This document shows positions 12,100 through 23,196 of a stretch of DNA of 64,000 nt, one piece after another (positions within the stretch are counted from its first letter, which is position 1; the number at the start of each line of letters is the position of its first letter). The notes below the pieces were generated by a model. That model saw only the letters and a program-made list of their open reading frames with translations, was not told the origin of the DNA and did not search any database. The DNA comes from Valencia hispanica (lineage: Eukaryota; Chordata; Actinopteri; Cyprinodontiformes; Valenciidae), in assembly GCA_963556495.2 (NCBI GenBank), contig OY747710.1:36663000-36726999 (forward strand), in the 5' to 3' direction. Both the position numbers and the translations under genes were made by a program.

Positions 12100-14027
12100 T
12101 TAATTAAAAGCTAGGCTAAAAAGGTTAAAAAGGTGAGTCTTTAGCCTACTTTTAAAAACATGAACGTTCTCTGCGGCCCTAAGGTCCTCAAGCAGCCTGT
12201 TCCAGAGGTGAGGGCCATAATAATGGAAAGACGCCTCACCATGAGTGTGTGTTCTGACTTTTGGGATGACAAGGAGACGGCTGCCAGAGGAGCGCAGAGA
12301 CTGCGAAGGTTCATATGGTAAAAGCAGCTCTGATAGATAAGAAGGCCTAAGACCATTAAGACACTTAAAAACCATTAAAAGAACCTTAAAATCAATCCTA
12401 AGACACACCGGGAGCCAATGCAGTAATTCTAAGACAGGTGTAATGTGTTCCCGTCTCCTGGTCTTCGTCAGGACACGTGCTGGTGAATTTTGTAGGAGTT
12501 GTAAACCTGATATACTCTTTTTGGGAAGACCAGAAAGCAGGCATTACAGTAATCAATCCTACTGGTGATAAAAGCATGCATCAGCGTCTCCTTGTTGGCC
12601 CGAGAGAGAATGGGGCGGACTCTGGCGATGTTCTTAAGGTGATAAAAACCTATTTTAGTGATATTTTTAATGTGAAGGATAAAAGTCAGCTCAGAGTCAA
12701 AAATCACACCCAGGTTCTTCACTTGTAAAGAAGGATTAAAAGACAGTGATTGTAGTTTTGGTAAAAGCTTTTCTCTCTGAGCCTCAGGACCGATGACTAA
12801 AACTTCAGTTTTGTCCTGGTTGAGCTGGAGAAACTTTTCTGCCATCCAGGATTTGATGTCTAAAATGCAGTTAAAAAGTGCATCCATTGGCCGTGTGTCG
12901 TCGGGAGACATGGAGATGTACAGCTGTGTATCATCAGCATAACTGTGAAAGTTAACTCCATGTCTTCTGATGACGCTGCCAAGAAGGAGCATATAAAGGT
13001 TAAAAAGCACTGGGCCTAAAATTGAACACTGGGGCACACCACGTGTAATCCTGTGGACCCTAGAAGAGCAGGTATCTAAACTTACCATAAAAGTCCTGTC
13101 TGTGAGATAGGATGTAAACCATTTGTGAACATCACCAGAGAGGCCGATCTGTTTTAAACGAGTTAAAAGAATTGTGTGGTCTACTGTATCAAAGGCAGCG
13201 CTTAGATCCAGTAGAACCAACACTGTCACCTTCTGAGCGTCATAATTTAATCTAAAATCATTTAAAATCTTCAAAAGGGCCGTCTCTGTGCTGTGGTTCA
13301 CCCTAAAACCAGACTGAAATTTCTCCAAGACATTGTGCTCATTAATAAAATCATTAAGTTGAATTAAAACAAGCTTTTCTAAAACCTTGCTTAAAAATTG
13401 TAAGTTAGATACCGGTCTAAAATTATTAAAATCATTAAAATCTAAATTGCTCTTCTTCAGCAGGGGCTTCACTGCCGCCCCTTTAAAGGCGGCAGGAAAG
13501 ACCTCCGTCTGAAGGGAGCAATTCATCATGGTTAAAATCTCATCCTTAAAAGATTCATAAAATGGCTTAAAAAATAAAGTGGGAATCGGGTCCAAAATAC
13601 ATGTGGTGGGCCTCACTGAGAAAACTTTATCAAGAGTCTCAGCCTCTACCAGGACAAAACTGTCCAGTGTTTCCTCTGGTAGAGACACACAATCAGATTT
13701 GTCTAAAACCATGTGACTTTGAAAAGATAAAATATTACATCTGATCGCGTCTACCTTCCCTCTGAAGTGCTCTGCGAACTCCTCACAAAGATTGTTTGAG
13801 GTAGTTTTCTGAAATACATTAGTAGTACAGTTAAAAATTTTATCAATAGTGGAACAAAGAATTTTAGGATTATTTTTATTGTCTATGATTTTTGCAAAGT
13901 AAGCATTTCTTGAATTTCTTACAGCATTATTATAGGATTTGAGAAGTTCTGTGTATAATTGATGGGTTGTAGTGGTTTTATTTTTTGTCCATTTTCTCTC
14001 TGCCGCCCTGCAGTCCCTCTGTAGTTT
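12100..14027 (-). pseudogene. L2 LINE reverse transcriptase and C-terminal domain
   Basis: After a TAA in the linker, the same minus frame continues through KKSNLDFNDFNNFRPVSNLQ, FQSGFRVNHSTETALL, VLLDLSAAFDTVDH (motif A), GVPQCSILGPVLF (motif B) and FHSYADDTQLYI (YADD catalytic box), then LNQDKTEVLVIGP and NLGVIFDSELTF. In motif B the usual QG is QC. A single frameshift near 12480-12510 separates this from the conserved C-terminal segment at 12100-12408 (GLRPSYLSELL, ASFHYYGPHLWN). Of the LINE copies in the window, this one has the fewest disabling changes. Confidence 0.9.
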
Positions 14028-15186
14028 TTAAAGATTGTTATTTCTCCATGGCGCTGCAAGTTTTGAATGTGAGCGTTTCACTCTAAGTGGAGCCAGCAGG
14101 TCAAGAGCGGACTGAAGTCTTCTGTTAAAATCACTGGCGATAAAATCACAAGGGGCAGGTAAGAGAGTAGGAGGAAACTTTTGGAAAACTTCTAGAAAAC
14201 CTGCAGCCACTTCAGGGGTTAGATGGCGCTTCCTGACAGTTCTCACAGAGGTCTCCTGCTGGATAAAACTGGTGATGTTAAAAAACACACAGTAATGGTC
14301 AGAGACAGCCAAGTCAACAACAGAGGACACACGGGTGGACAGGCCATGCGTAATGAAAAAAGTCCAGGGTGTGTCCTCTGTTGTGAGTTGGCTGCATGAC
14401 ATGCTGACTAAAATCCATATAATTCAAAATATTTAAAAATTCTGTTGATAAAGGGTGTAAAAGGTTATCCATGTGTAGATTAAAATCTCCAGCTAAAATG
14501 ATCCTTTCAAAGGAGTTGTACAAAATTGATAAAAACTCTGAAAATTCTTGTATAAAAAGTGCACTCTTTTTAGGAGGCCTATAAACTGTGACACATAAAA
14601 TCTGAGGAGTGCAAAAAACAGTTGCATTATATTCAAAAGTATTAAAATGATCAAATAAAACAGGTTTGGCAGAGAGCGTTGATGAACTAATAAAAGCAGT
14701 TCTGCCTCCCCTTTTGCAACTCCTCGTGGAATAAGTGAAGTTAAAATTTGGTGGGGAGGCCTCTGTAAGAACAACAGGGGCAACTGTACTCAGCCATGTT
14801 TCTGTTAAAAATAAACAATGTATATTATGATCTAAAATTAGGTCATTTATTATAAAAGTTTTATTCAGCAGAGAGCGAACATTTAAAAGTGCCATATTAA
14901 TAGTGGTTGGAGATGGAGTGACTGTATGATTTACTGGGTGTAGGACTTGGTAACTGTTTGAGATTATTAGAGTTGCATTTGCTACGTTTTTTATTATTTG
15001 TCCGGTCTCTGCTGATAATAATGGGTATAGATGATTTAGGGCAAGGTCCAAGTCCAATATGTGAATTACTGTTAAAATCAGAACTGAGTTCATAGGAGCA
15101 GGGACCAGCTGCACATCAGGATGTGGCGGAAGGGGCAGAGAGGGCAGGTGCAGCTGGGGCTGGTGTGGTAGACAGGGCGAGGGCAT
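14028..15186 (-). pseudogene. L2 LINE AP-endonuclease domain, one frameshift
   Basis: Minus-strand reading gives NMALLNVRSLLNKTFIINDL, then LFLTETWL (Glu motif), FERIILAGDFNLHMDN (GDFN motif) and, after a frame change around 14330-14380, VVDLAVSDHYCVFFNI (terminal SDH motif). All the landmark residues of the domain are present. A methionine just before LLNVRSLLNK, around 14895, would be a natural start. The frameshift in the HTLDFF region breaks the enzyme. Confidence 0.85.
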
Positions 15187-15656
15187 GCCAGGCTCATTGC
15201 CAGCATGCGGGCACCCTGTCTATTAAGACGTAGTCCATCTGGACCAAACAATTGACTCCTGCCCCAGAAAATGTTAAATTGTCTGTAAAACCAATATTGT
15301 GGCAGAGGCATGGTGGCAGAGGAAAGCCAGGTGTTAAGAGATAAAAGTCTGCTAAAATGACCAATACCTCTGCCAACAGTGGGGGTGGGGCCAGAAATAC
15401 AAACAGACACATGTGTGTATTTTAAAAGATTAAACAAATGAATAAAATCCAGCTTCAGGAGTTCAGACTGCTGTTGGAGAATGTCGTTGGTTCCAGCGTG
15501 AATAATAACTCTACTCACAGATGGGTGATATTGGATATGGTCCAGGATCTGTTCAGTAATATCCTTTACGGTGGCTCCAGGAAAACACAGTGTGACCGCT
15601 CCTCTCATCCTTACATTCCTGATAATAGAGTCTCCAATGATGAGCGTGGTGGGCGG
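15090..15656 (-). pseudogene. L2 LINE esterase (SGNH/GDSL) domain
   Basis: The minus strand reads TLIIGDSIIRNV (GDS nucleophile block at 15627-15635), then VIIHAGTNDIL (GTND block) and FGPDGLRLNRQGARML (third block). This layout is that of the SGNH-hydrolase domain found in the first ORF of some L2 and CR1 elements. In the last block the position usually occupied by histidine is arginine (codon at 15228-15230), so the catalytic His appears lost. An in-frame TAG at 15657-15659 precedes the GDS block. The frame then runs about 190 residues and overlaps the next frame. Confidence 0.8.
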
Positions 15657-15765
15657 CTAGTCTACAAGCTGATGCTGGGCAGAGGATCTTTCACGGTCCA
15701 GGACCTGCTGGATGTTGGGCGAGATGACTCTGAGGGCTAAAATGCTTACCAATGTAAACATTCTT

Positions 15766-18700
15766 GACTAAGATTTTCTGTATGGATAAGAGCAGAAAAG
15801 TGCAGAGACTCCATGTTTAAATGACATTGTGTGTGCATGTTTTTACTGTCGCTTTCAGCTACAACTGACAAAAAAATCAAATTTTGAAGGATTAAATAAT
15901 ATAAATGCTTGTGGCACTATAGATTAGCAGAAAGGATAAAGTAACAGCAGCAAATGAGAAGCATGTTGACTCTGAGCTACTGATTGAGACAATCAAAGAA
16001 CTGGAGAAAAGAAATCATAATCTTGCAGTCAGCTCTAGATTCGGAACAAAACGAAAGCTACTTAAAAGACAATCAACACAAACTACACATCTGCAGATCA
16101 GCAGCCATCTTTTCAATTAATTACAATTATTTATCCAAAAAACATTAGTAAGAAGGAGCTTGATTGGATTTCAAAAGCTATTATGGGCCATGTGTTGCTG
16201 TATTTTTTTCCTATTAGACAGGGTACAATTTCTTTTTCTTACTTCTCACTAAGATATATCTGCACATACGGTTAGAACTGTAAGTGAGGAATAACCATTT
16301 TTGCATTTCTTCAAAATCTTCCAATGTTGTAAAAGAAAACACAATATTTATGCGGACACATTCTGGTAATATCTTGCTTTTAGCTGATCAGCTACCCAAT
16401 AAGAGTGCACTTTCCAGGGTTGTAAGATGCTAACTAATTAGAAATTAATGAACTAGGATGTTCCATGGAGAATTTAAAGACTTTTAGTTTGAATGAGGTT
16501 AGGAATTTATTTTGCATTTACTGAACATACACATAAATCCGCTTTACTTATGCAGCATTTGCAACAAACTGTATACTTTGTCTAGATACAGACAGAGATG
16601 ACTGTAGGCACACCAAACTCCCAGCTGTTTCTATCATTATATTCTATCCACTTGATTTTAGTTTTAAGCAAGCTGCACAAGCCCTATGGAAATGCAGTTA
16701 CAATCACAGATATGACACAATGATGCAAAACTTTACATCCTACTGACTGTACTGTGAGTTATACTGCAGGAAGGAGGAAAATAAATACTTTTTCAGAGTA
16801 TCATGTGTGCATTGATGCAGTGTATAACACTTGTGGCAGTACAATTCTGATTTTAAATCAAAAAGATCATATAGGTGTTCTTTTTATTTAAATGCCATCT
16901 ATTTGTTCGAATGGAACTTTACATTCACTCATCATGGTGATGAACATCACAACAATTTGGGGCTTTTATTGGTTCACTTGAGGCATTCTTTTTCAAAGTT
17001 GACAGATTACACAACACCAGGGATCGCGTTAACCAAATATTTTCCATACTTGACACATTTCTTGAAACGGTGACGGAAAAATCTGACGGCCATTGGCCAT
17101 TTTGACAGATTGCAATTTCCTCCCCTGACCACTTGGTGCAGGCGCGCAGACATTTTCAACTTTATGCACAGAGTTCATGTAACTAATCAATCAAAAAAAG
17201 ATACCCATGAGAGCACCTGAGCATAATCTCAGATCTGACACTGTACCCAGTGCATCTCACTATCCTGACAGCATGTTGAAGAGTTACGGAGGCATGGAAT
17301 GCATCTGTGACTGCACCGTACACAGAACAATGGTGACAGATTGCTGCAGCTTAACCACTGATATAGAAAGAGCACATGCTGGGATTTCCTCCAACTGAAG
17401 CGATCAGCAATGCTGCCATTCAGAGAGTCTTGTTGAATTCTTATCATTCTTACCATAATTCTTATTTCAAAACTTTGGCTGAAGTGGGGCTCATAATTCC
17501 AGTCTCCTGTGGCGACAGAGCATGGACTCAGCCTAAATAAGTGGGAGTGCAGTTCAGCTCTAAACCGAGTGTTCGGGGTGTACTACGCCCCCCCCCAACT
17601 CTGCATAGGATGGTTGGCTACAGATAATGGATGGATGGACGGGTAATCAGTCCACCCTGGAAAGAAAAACTGTTCAAACAATTCACTAAAATTAAGATTC
17701 TGATATTACATCCATGTATATGATCAGTTTATGTAAACATCTGACCTGAACTGTAATTACATCCTCAGCAATATCTCAGCCTTTGAAAAATGTAAAAGTT
17801 CATCCTGTTTGTTTCTCCATATGTTGTTTTTGTTCTCATGTTTAGATGCAATGCATCGCTAAGATCTGTGAGTATTTAGTTCTAACAAATCCCTGAGAGA
17901 ACAGAGCTTTTGTATTGCCACCAGTCTTGATTTCATGATATATTATACTGTATATCTCTGCTGTCATGATCTCTTGGGTTCATTGTTATTTTTGCTTCTG
18001 AGTTATTTGTTTATCTGCTGTTGGTGATATTCTAGTTTATGATTCTGTTTCAAGTTTTGGAAATGTGATCTTAGTATTCAGCTATATAGCTTTGGTATTA
18101 TGTATTTTCCCCCTGTTTTTTAGTTGGTTTCTATCTGACCTCCCTACACAACAGGTCACCTTATCCCCATACCTGCATTTTATTAAATACAATAACATCG
18201 CTCCTACTTTGTGTTTTTTTTTTGTATCCTTTAAAGATTTGTTTTCTCAGTGTATTCCTACATTATCTGCGTTGGTGTCTTCTTAGTTTTTTGGTCCTAC
18301 CACTTCTCCAGCAGCAATTTTTTGTATTATTAAATGAAAGCGTGTTGTTCGTTCAACTGCTTGCTGAAAAACTTTTTGAGTCACTTTTCACCGAGGATGC
18401 TGACATTTTCACAGTATAAACACTCTTTAACTGAGTCTGATAAAATACCAAACTGATAAAATGGTGTAAACAGCACCCAGCACAAAATAAAGATTAATTA
18501 ACACCACGGCCATCTGAGCTCATTACATTTAATGTGACAACGTGTTCTGATGTGTTTGAGGAATATGCTTGGTTAATTCCCTCTCATACACACATTGTGT
18601 AAATTGACAGTTTGTAGGGGTGCATGTGGGTGGGTGAATGGTCATCATACTTAAAATAATGAAAGGATCTGTGTTAATGTCCTTTGGATGAGGCATTGTG

Positions 18701-18829
18701 GTTGAGTTTGTTCTCCTCAGGGATGCTATTCAGTGCCATCGGTGATGCTTGTAATTTGTTTTATCAGCATTACACAGTCCCTTTTGCATGACAGAAATGT
18801 TGCCCCTCCAGGTCGCTGAACCTTCCACT
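15766..18829. other. Intergenic stretch, no gene recognised
   Basis: Mostly AT-rich unique-looking sequence. The only repeat-like part is a SINE-tail fragment at 17480-17640, listed separately. No exon, RNA gene or transposase was recognised. Confidence 0.5.
17480..17640 (+). mobile_element. Possible SINE or LINE 3'-tail fragment
   Basis: The stretch GTTCGGGGTGTACTACGCC followed by AGGATGGTTGGCTACAGAT and an ATGGATGGATGG tail resembles, in degraded form, the 3' end shared by the SINE at 35030-35385. The tRNA-like head is absent. The assignment rests on the tail only. Confidence 0.4.
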
Positions 18830-19280
18830 CCACCCCATTCACCCATTTTTGTCGTTTGATAGACAACCGGCAACCTAGCACTGCAGAAACTTTTTATTCG
18901 TCTTTTTTTTTTTAATGCCAGAAGAGTTGTCTATCCAGCCGTACATGTTCGAGCTAGAGTCTGACCCTGAGCGAGAGGAAAATGAAGACGATGAAGACTT
19001 TCGGCATACATAAACTTGGAATACCAACTCACAGCGAGAAATAAAGATGGCGGATTCGCTCAGCGTTTAGGTGGAAATCCATGACCAAGTTTGGCAGTTC
19101 CAGTGCAAGTACTGTGATGTAATAGTTAAAAAAATATGACCCAAAACATATTACAAAAGTATCTCCACAACACATGGAGTGACAAATTTATGCTTTTTGC
19201 ACTCCTTGACATTCTAAATTCCCTACACAAAGCATTTAAGGGCTAAATAAAAGTGGAATTTTCATGATATGTCCCCTTTC
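18830..19280. mobile_element. Possible non-autonomous DNA transposon
   Basis: The stretch holds a small ORF of a type I associate with repetitive fish genes and ends, read on the minus strand, with AAAGGGGACATATCATGAAA, a terminus-like sequence familiar from fish repeats. I could not find convincing inverted termini or a target-site duplication, so the boundaries and class are tentative. Confidence 0.35.
18915..19013 (+). pseudogene. 32-residue acidic ORF, QPYMFE-type N-terminus
   Basis: The ORF starts MPEELSIQPYMFELESDPER and continues with an acidic run (EENEDDEDF) to a TAA stop. The QPYxFE motif followed by an acidic stretch is, from memory, the N-terminus of a multicopy fish protein family often annotated as P2X7-like because of a shared C-terminal domain. 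That C-terminal domain is not present here. It is most likely a fragment carried by a repeat. The identification could be wrong. Confidence 0.4.
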
Positions 19281-21169
19281 AATTGAATAAGTCCCTCAGA
19301 TAGCTGTTGATGAATAAAGTTCAACCAAAGACCAAATGATGGTTGTTTTAGGTTTTGTCCATAATGCGTCACCAACCGCTGGGGAGTTTCCTTCATGTGG
19401 GATTGCTTTACTGGCTGCTGTCTCTGGACTTTACTGCTCCTATTTAGCAGGCACACCACCGTTTATCACTGCTGAACTCATAACTCTGAGTTATCACCTC
19501 TGTGCTCCATTTTTAAGTGTCTTGTAAAAAGCTAAAATGGAATATTATGCTTGTTGAGAAGGCTGGCTGTGGGTGGGAATTTCTTATTAAGCAAAACCCT
19601 CCACATGGGATTACAGGCCATGACAGTACAATGTATTGGCACCAGTCTGACAATACAAACAAAAATATAATGTGTTGTACCCTAACATTTACTCATGTAA
19701 CCTCTAAAATAAAATGAAATATCAATAAAAAAACAGCAAAATAAAACATATTGCATTGAATCTTGGAGTCATTCTTTGAGTAACCTCTGCTCCAAAGGTT
19801 AATAGCAACCAAAAAGTATTATTGACAAAGCATTATGTGTTACTGACAACTTTTATATGGAAGGGTTGATGGTTTTAGATCCTTACTTTTCATTCCACAG
19901 TTCTACCTTCAGGCAAAATAAATGCAAAGTGGATGTATGAATCAGATATCTGAGCAGCCATGGGAGACAAAAATAATGAAGCGACTGCCGCATCAATTAG
20001 TAAGCATGAGGTAGCCTCAGATAATGCTAAGCATGCATTCTGAAGAGCCTGCAGAGCTAACACAAGTGGGCCTCCGTGTTTGCCAGGGTGCCTTGGTGTT
20101 AGTGTGTTTGTGAGAATGAAACAGTAAAATGAATTCTCGGAAGAGTTACATCTGACTGAATTCTGACTGAGTCTCAAAGCAGAGCTGAGAGTCATATTTT
20201 TCTTTGGGGAAACGGGCTGGCAACTTGATGGATTTCCCCACTTGTGAGCGATGCCAAAAGTAAAAAAAAAAAAAAAAAAAGGTTAGAAGTTCTTCTTCTC
20301 GGAGCGAACAGCAACTGTCATTGTCGCGTCAAACGAAAGAAGCGTGTGATTAAATTCATAGTGTCTTTGTGAGCTCATGGAGACGAGGACAATAAGTAAA
20401 AACAGATTAAGCAGAACCCTCTGCTTGCCCTTCAGGATGCTTCAAGGTGACCTGCAAGGATTCGAAGACATTGATTTAGAAATTAAAAACAGCAATTTGT
20501 TGTAAGGCTGTTGTTTGGTGTTGAAAATGTCTTGGCTACAATATCAAGCAATAGAAAAGAAGGAAACAAACTGTGTTGGATTTTTTATGTGTGTGTAATA
20601 ATCCCAATTTCTCTACTTGTAAACACTATATAGCAATGTGTGCAAAATAAAGTGGTAAGATTACACTAATACTCTATGGTCATGCAAGAGGATGATAAGA
20701 AAACATGTTCTATCACTCAACATAATTTTTTAATTATTTTTAACCAACACTGAAGGAAAGAAAACTTAAATTATCCTCCCTTACAATTAAAAGAAAATAA
20801 TAACATGCAAATATCGGGGCTCCTAGCTCGAGCACAACCAGCCTCTCAGGGGCATCCCAGGCTTCAGTGCCAATCATCAAGATGGTGGCTAAACCTTCCT
20901 GCTTCTGGAAACTTTCATTGCTAACTTGTGGAAATCAGACGCACAACAAAAACAAAAAAACAATCAGCATGTAGAACGTTAACAGCTTGAAACTTATATA
21001 GTGCATCATGCAGGTAAATAGATTTCAGCAAGACCTTGCAATTATTATCATGTGATCATTTCACAAAAAACATTAAGTGTTTGACATTAAAAACAAGAAT
21101 TGAAAAATTACAAGCTAAAAACATAAAGGAAAAGATAAAAAAACAAAATACACAAAATGTCACAGCATA
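19281..21169. other. Intergenic stretch with one candidate non-coding element
   Basis: No gene recognised. The block at about 19900-20250 is of higher complexity than its surroundings. A 19-nt A run lies at 20262-20280. From 20280 to 21169 the sequence is AT-rich without structure that I can name. Confidence 0.45.
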
Positions 21170-22035
21170 AAACTGATTAAAAGCCAATCTGAATGTGAGT
21201 CTTCACTTGCTTCATAAGAGAAACCACAGAATCAAGGTTGAGCACAGATGGAGGTAGAACATTCCTCTACCTTGGGGCCACTGCTCTAAAAGATTTATCC
21301 CTTCTGGTCTTAAAATGTGTTTGGGGAACAATTAACTGCCTTTGACTGGAAGATCTTAGACTACAAGAAGAGGTGCAGATCTCTAGAATGTCAGACGTAT
21401 GCTTGGGCTTGACCAGACAGAGCTCTGAAAGTAAAGACAAACATTTTTAACTGAATGCCTTACAGCAGCATTCTGATCTGACGGTCAAGATCATTCTTGT
21501 TGAATAGCATAAAAAGGCTCTTAGAGTAATCGAGCTGATGAAATAAAAGCATGATTAATTATCTCTAATTCAGTGTTTCACAACAGAGTTTGAAGTTTAG
21601 AAAATGTTCTTAGAAGAAAAACATTGTTTCTTATTGAGTCACAAGAGTAGCATTGCAATGAGACAACAGAATAAAAAAATAACACTAAGGTTTCTGAGGT
21701 TGGATTTGACAGAAAAGACCAGTGCATCAAGATATTTCCCAGTTTGAGTTAGTCGTTTCTCAAGAACAATAATTGGTTTCAGTCTAATCAAAATTCACTC
21801 AAAGGTATTTGTCACAAAGCCACTGTTTGATACTACTAAAACAGTTTATCAAGGAGAACGACTTGAACTATTCAGTTGGCTTAAAAGAACAGTAGAGCTA
21901 AATAGCAGAATAGACACAATGACATGTCAGATTTTTGGCTTAGGGGAAAAATAGACAAAAGAAAGAGAATAGGGCCCAAAAACAAGCCCTGAGGTACCCC
22001 CACATGACAGCCTGGAGTCTGACATCATCTGGTTT
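21170..22035 (-). mobile_element. Decayed L2-type LINE 3' region
   Basis: The start, with GATTAAAAGCCAATCTG and GTGAGTCTTCAC, aligns by eye with 12090-12160 of the younger L2 copy (ATTAAAAGCTAGG, GTGAGTCTTTAG). CTTGGGGCCACTGCTCTAAA corresponds to the conserved C-terminal region, and AGGGCCCAAAAACAAGCCCT near 21970 corresponds, on the minus strand, to reverse transcriptase motif B. No frame survives. This is a much older insertion than the L2 at 11478-15765. Confidence 0.55.
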
Positions 22036-22445
22036 GCAAAAAGACAAATTTAACAAGTGTAACCATTACTAAAGAACTACAAATACAGAATCACATCTCA
22101 GTGAAACACACAGCGCTATGTTACTTACAGAGCTATACATCGTATACAGGTTGGTTTTTTTTTCACTAAACAAAAAACTTAGATCTGGTTAGATATCTAT
22201 TCAACTAGCAGAAGGAAAAGAACACAACAGAGTCATCAGAGAAATCGATTAACAGAAGGAGCACACGTCCTGTTTGGCTCCTTTGTCATCATAAGCAGGA
22301 TTTTCAAATCACAGAAGCATTATTTTATGAGTAGTTTCAACCAAGAAACCTTCATATCTTTTGCTTCCATCAACACACACTCCTTCTGCAAATCTTCGAC
22401 CTTCTGCTTTACATTTTTTTCCTCTTGGTCTCACCACAGATGTGT
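22036..22445. other. Unrecognised stretch between L2 relic and LTR
   Basis: About 400 bp with no gene or clear repeat. It may be the rest of the decayed LINE. Confidence 0.4.
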
Positions 22446-22450
22446 GAGCC
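22446..22450. repeat. Left target-site duplication of the solo LTR (GAGCC)
   Basis: GAGCC directly precedes TGTGAGG and is repeated exactly at 23192-23196 directly after the terminal CA. Five base pairs is the length expected for gypsy-type integrases. Confidence 0.7.
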
Positions 22451-22578
22451 TGTGAGGATGTGTGTGTATGTGTGTGTGTGTGAGTTTGTGTGTGCGCTTG
22501 GCTCACCTTCTCCTCCTCAGGGATGTCTTGGTGTTCTCTCCCAGCTGAAGCCGATCAGCCTAATCACAGAGGAGCGGT

Positions 22579-22587
22579 GATAAAAGG
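22579..22587 (+). promoter_or_regulatory. TATA-like box in the solo LTR
   Basis: GATAAAAGG lies about 130 bp into the LTR, ahead of a GC- and pyrimidine-rich stretch. Its position relative to the AATAAA at 23107 fits an LTR promoter. Activity is not implied. Confidence 0.45.
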
Positions 22588-23106
22588 GGAGCACCTACCT
22601 GGAGCAGACGCCAGATGCTCAACGTCAACAGTGTGGTAACAGGCTGCTTTCAGCGTTCGTCTTTTGCTTTGTACGTTTATAGAAAAGAAACTTACTGTTG
22701 CTCCTCCTCTCTCCAGCGCCGGTTGCTCCCTGTATCAATTGGTCAGTCGATCGCAGTCACCAGCGTCTTCTCCAATGCCTGCCTCCCTGCTGCTTTCTGT
22801 CGTGCTCCTCCGGCTGGGTTCAGTCTTCTATCTGCCTGTCCACCCTCGCTCATCCTCCTGGGCACCCCGCATTCTCCCAGGACCACCTCTGAGTGGCAAT
22901 CCTTCGGTACACGCCTCCTCCGACCCCCTCAGTGTGGAAATACAGCATCGCTGCAAGTAAGGCACTAACTTTCTGCCGCTCTTTCGGCACATTGTCTTCC
23001 ACTCACCTTCCTCTCCTCTAGTCTCCAGTGGCGGCACAACCTCCCAGTCCGGGCCCAGGAGTTTCCCTCCGAGTCCTCCGAGCTTCCAAGGTTTCCTCCT
23101 AAGAGA

Positions 23107-23112
23107 AATAAA
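23107..23112 (+). terminator. Poly(A) signal of the solo LTR
   Basis: AATAAA in AGAAATAAATAATC, about 80 bp before the LTR end, the usual place for the LTR polyadenylation signal. Confidence 0.5.
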
Positions 23113-23196
23113 TAATCTATTTTATACCAACCTCTGAGTCCCTGAGCCGTTAGTGTGTCTGCACTAGAGTCCTGAAACTGAAAACATGACAGAGCC

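Larger units (their letters stand above)
11478..15765 (-). mobile_element. Nearly full-length L2-type LINE with esterase domain
   Basis: About 4.3 kb on the minus strand, in order: an SGNH-esterase region (15090-15656), an AP endonuclease (about 14030-14900), a reverse transcriptase (about 12470-14010), a conserved C-terminal domain (12100-12408), a 3' UTR and an (AAT)n tail. The 3' UTR contains the CTTTATTTATAGAGCGC block typical of fish L2 ends. Lesions are few for a fossil: one stop just upstream of the esterase serine motif, one frameshift in the endonuclease, one stop in the linker and one frameshift before the C-terminal domain. It is therefore a comparatively young dead copy. The 5' limit near 15765 is approximate; the start of the esterase ORF is missing or frame-shifted. 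Confidence 0.9.
22451..23191 (+). mobile_element. Solo LTR of a gypsy-type retrotransposon
   Basis: The 741-bp unit begins TGTGAGGATG and ends AACATGACA, matching the TG...CA rule for LTRs, and is flanked by the identical 5-mer GAGCC at 22446-22450 and 23192-23196. It contains a TATA-like GATAAAAGG at 22579-22587, a pyrimidine-rich middle and an AATAAA at 23107-23112, in the order promoter, R region, poly(A) signal. No gag or pol sequence lies beside it, so it is what remains after LTR-LTR recombination. The family is inferred from the look of the ends, not from a match. Confidence 0.75.

Noticed and set aside
22615..22968. 117-codon open frame, proline- and serine-rich
   Set aside because: It lies inside the solo LTR, with overlapping frames in all phases because the region is pyrimidine-rich.
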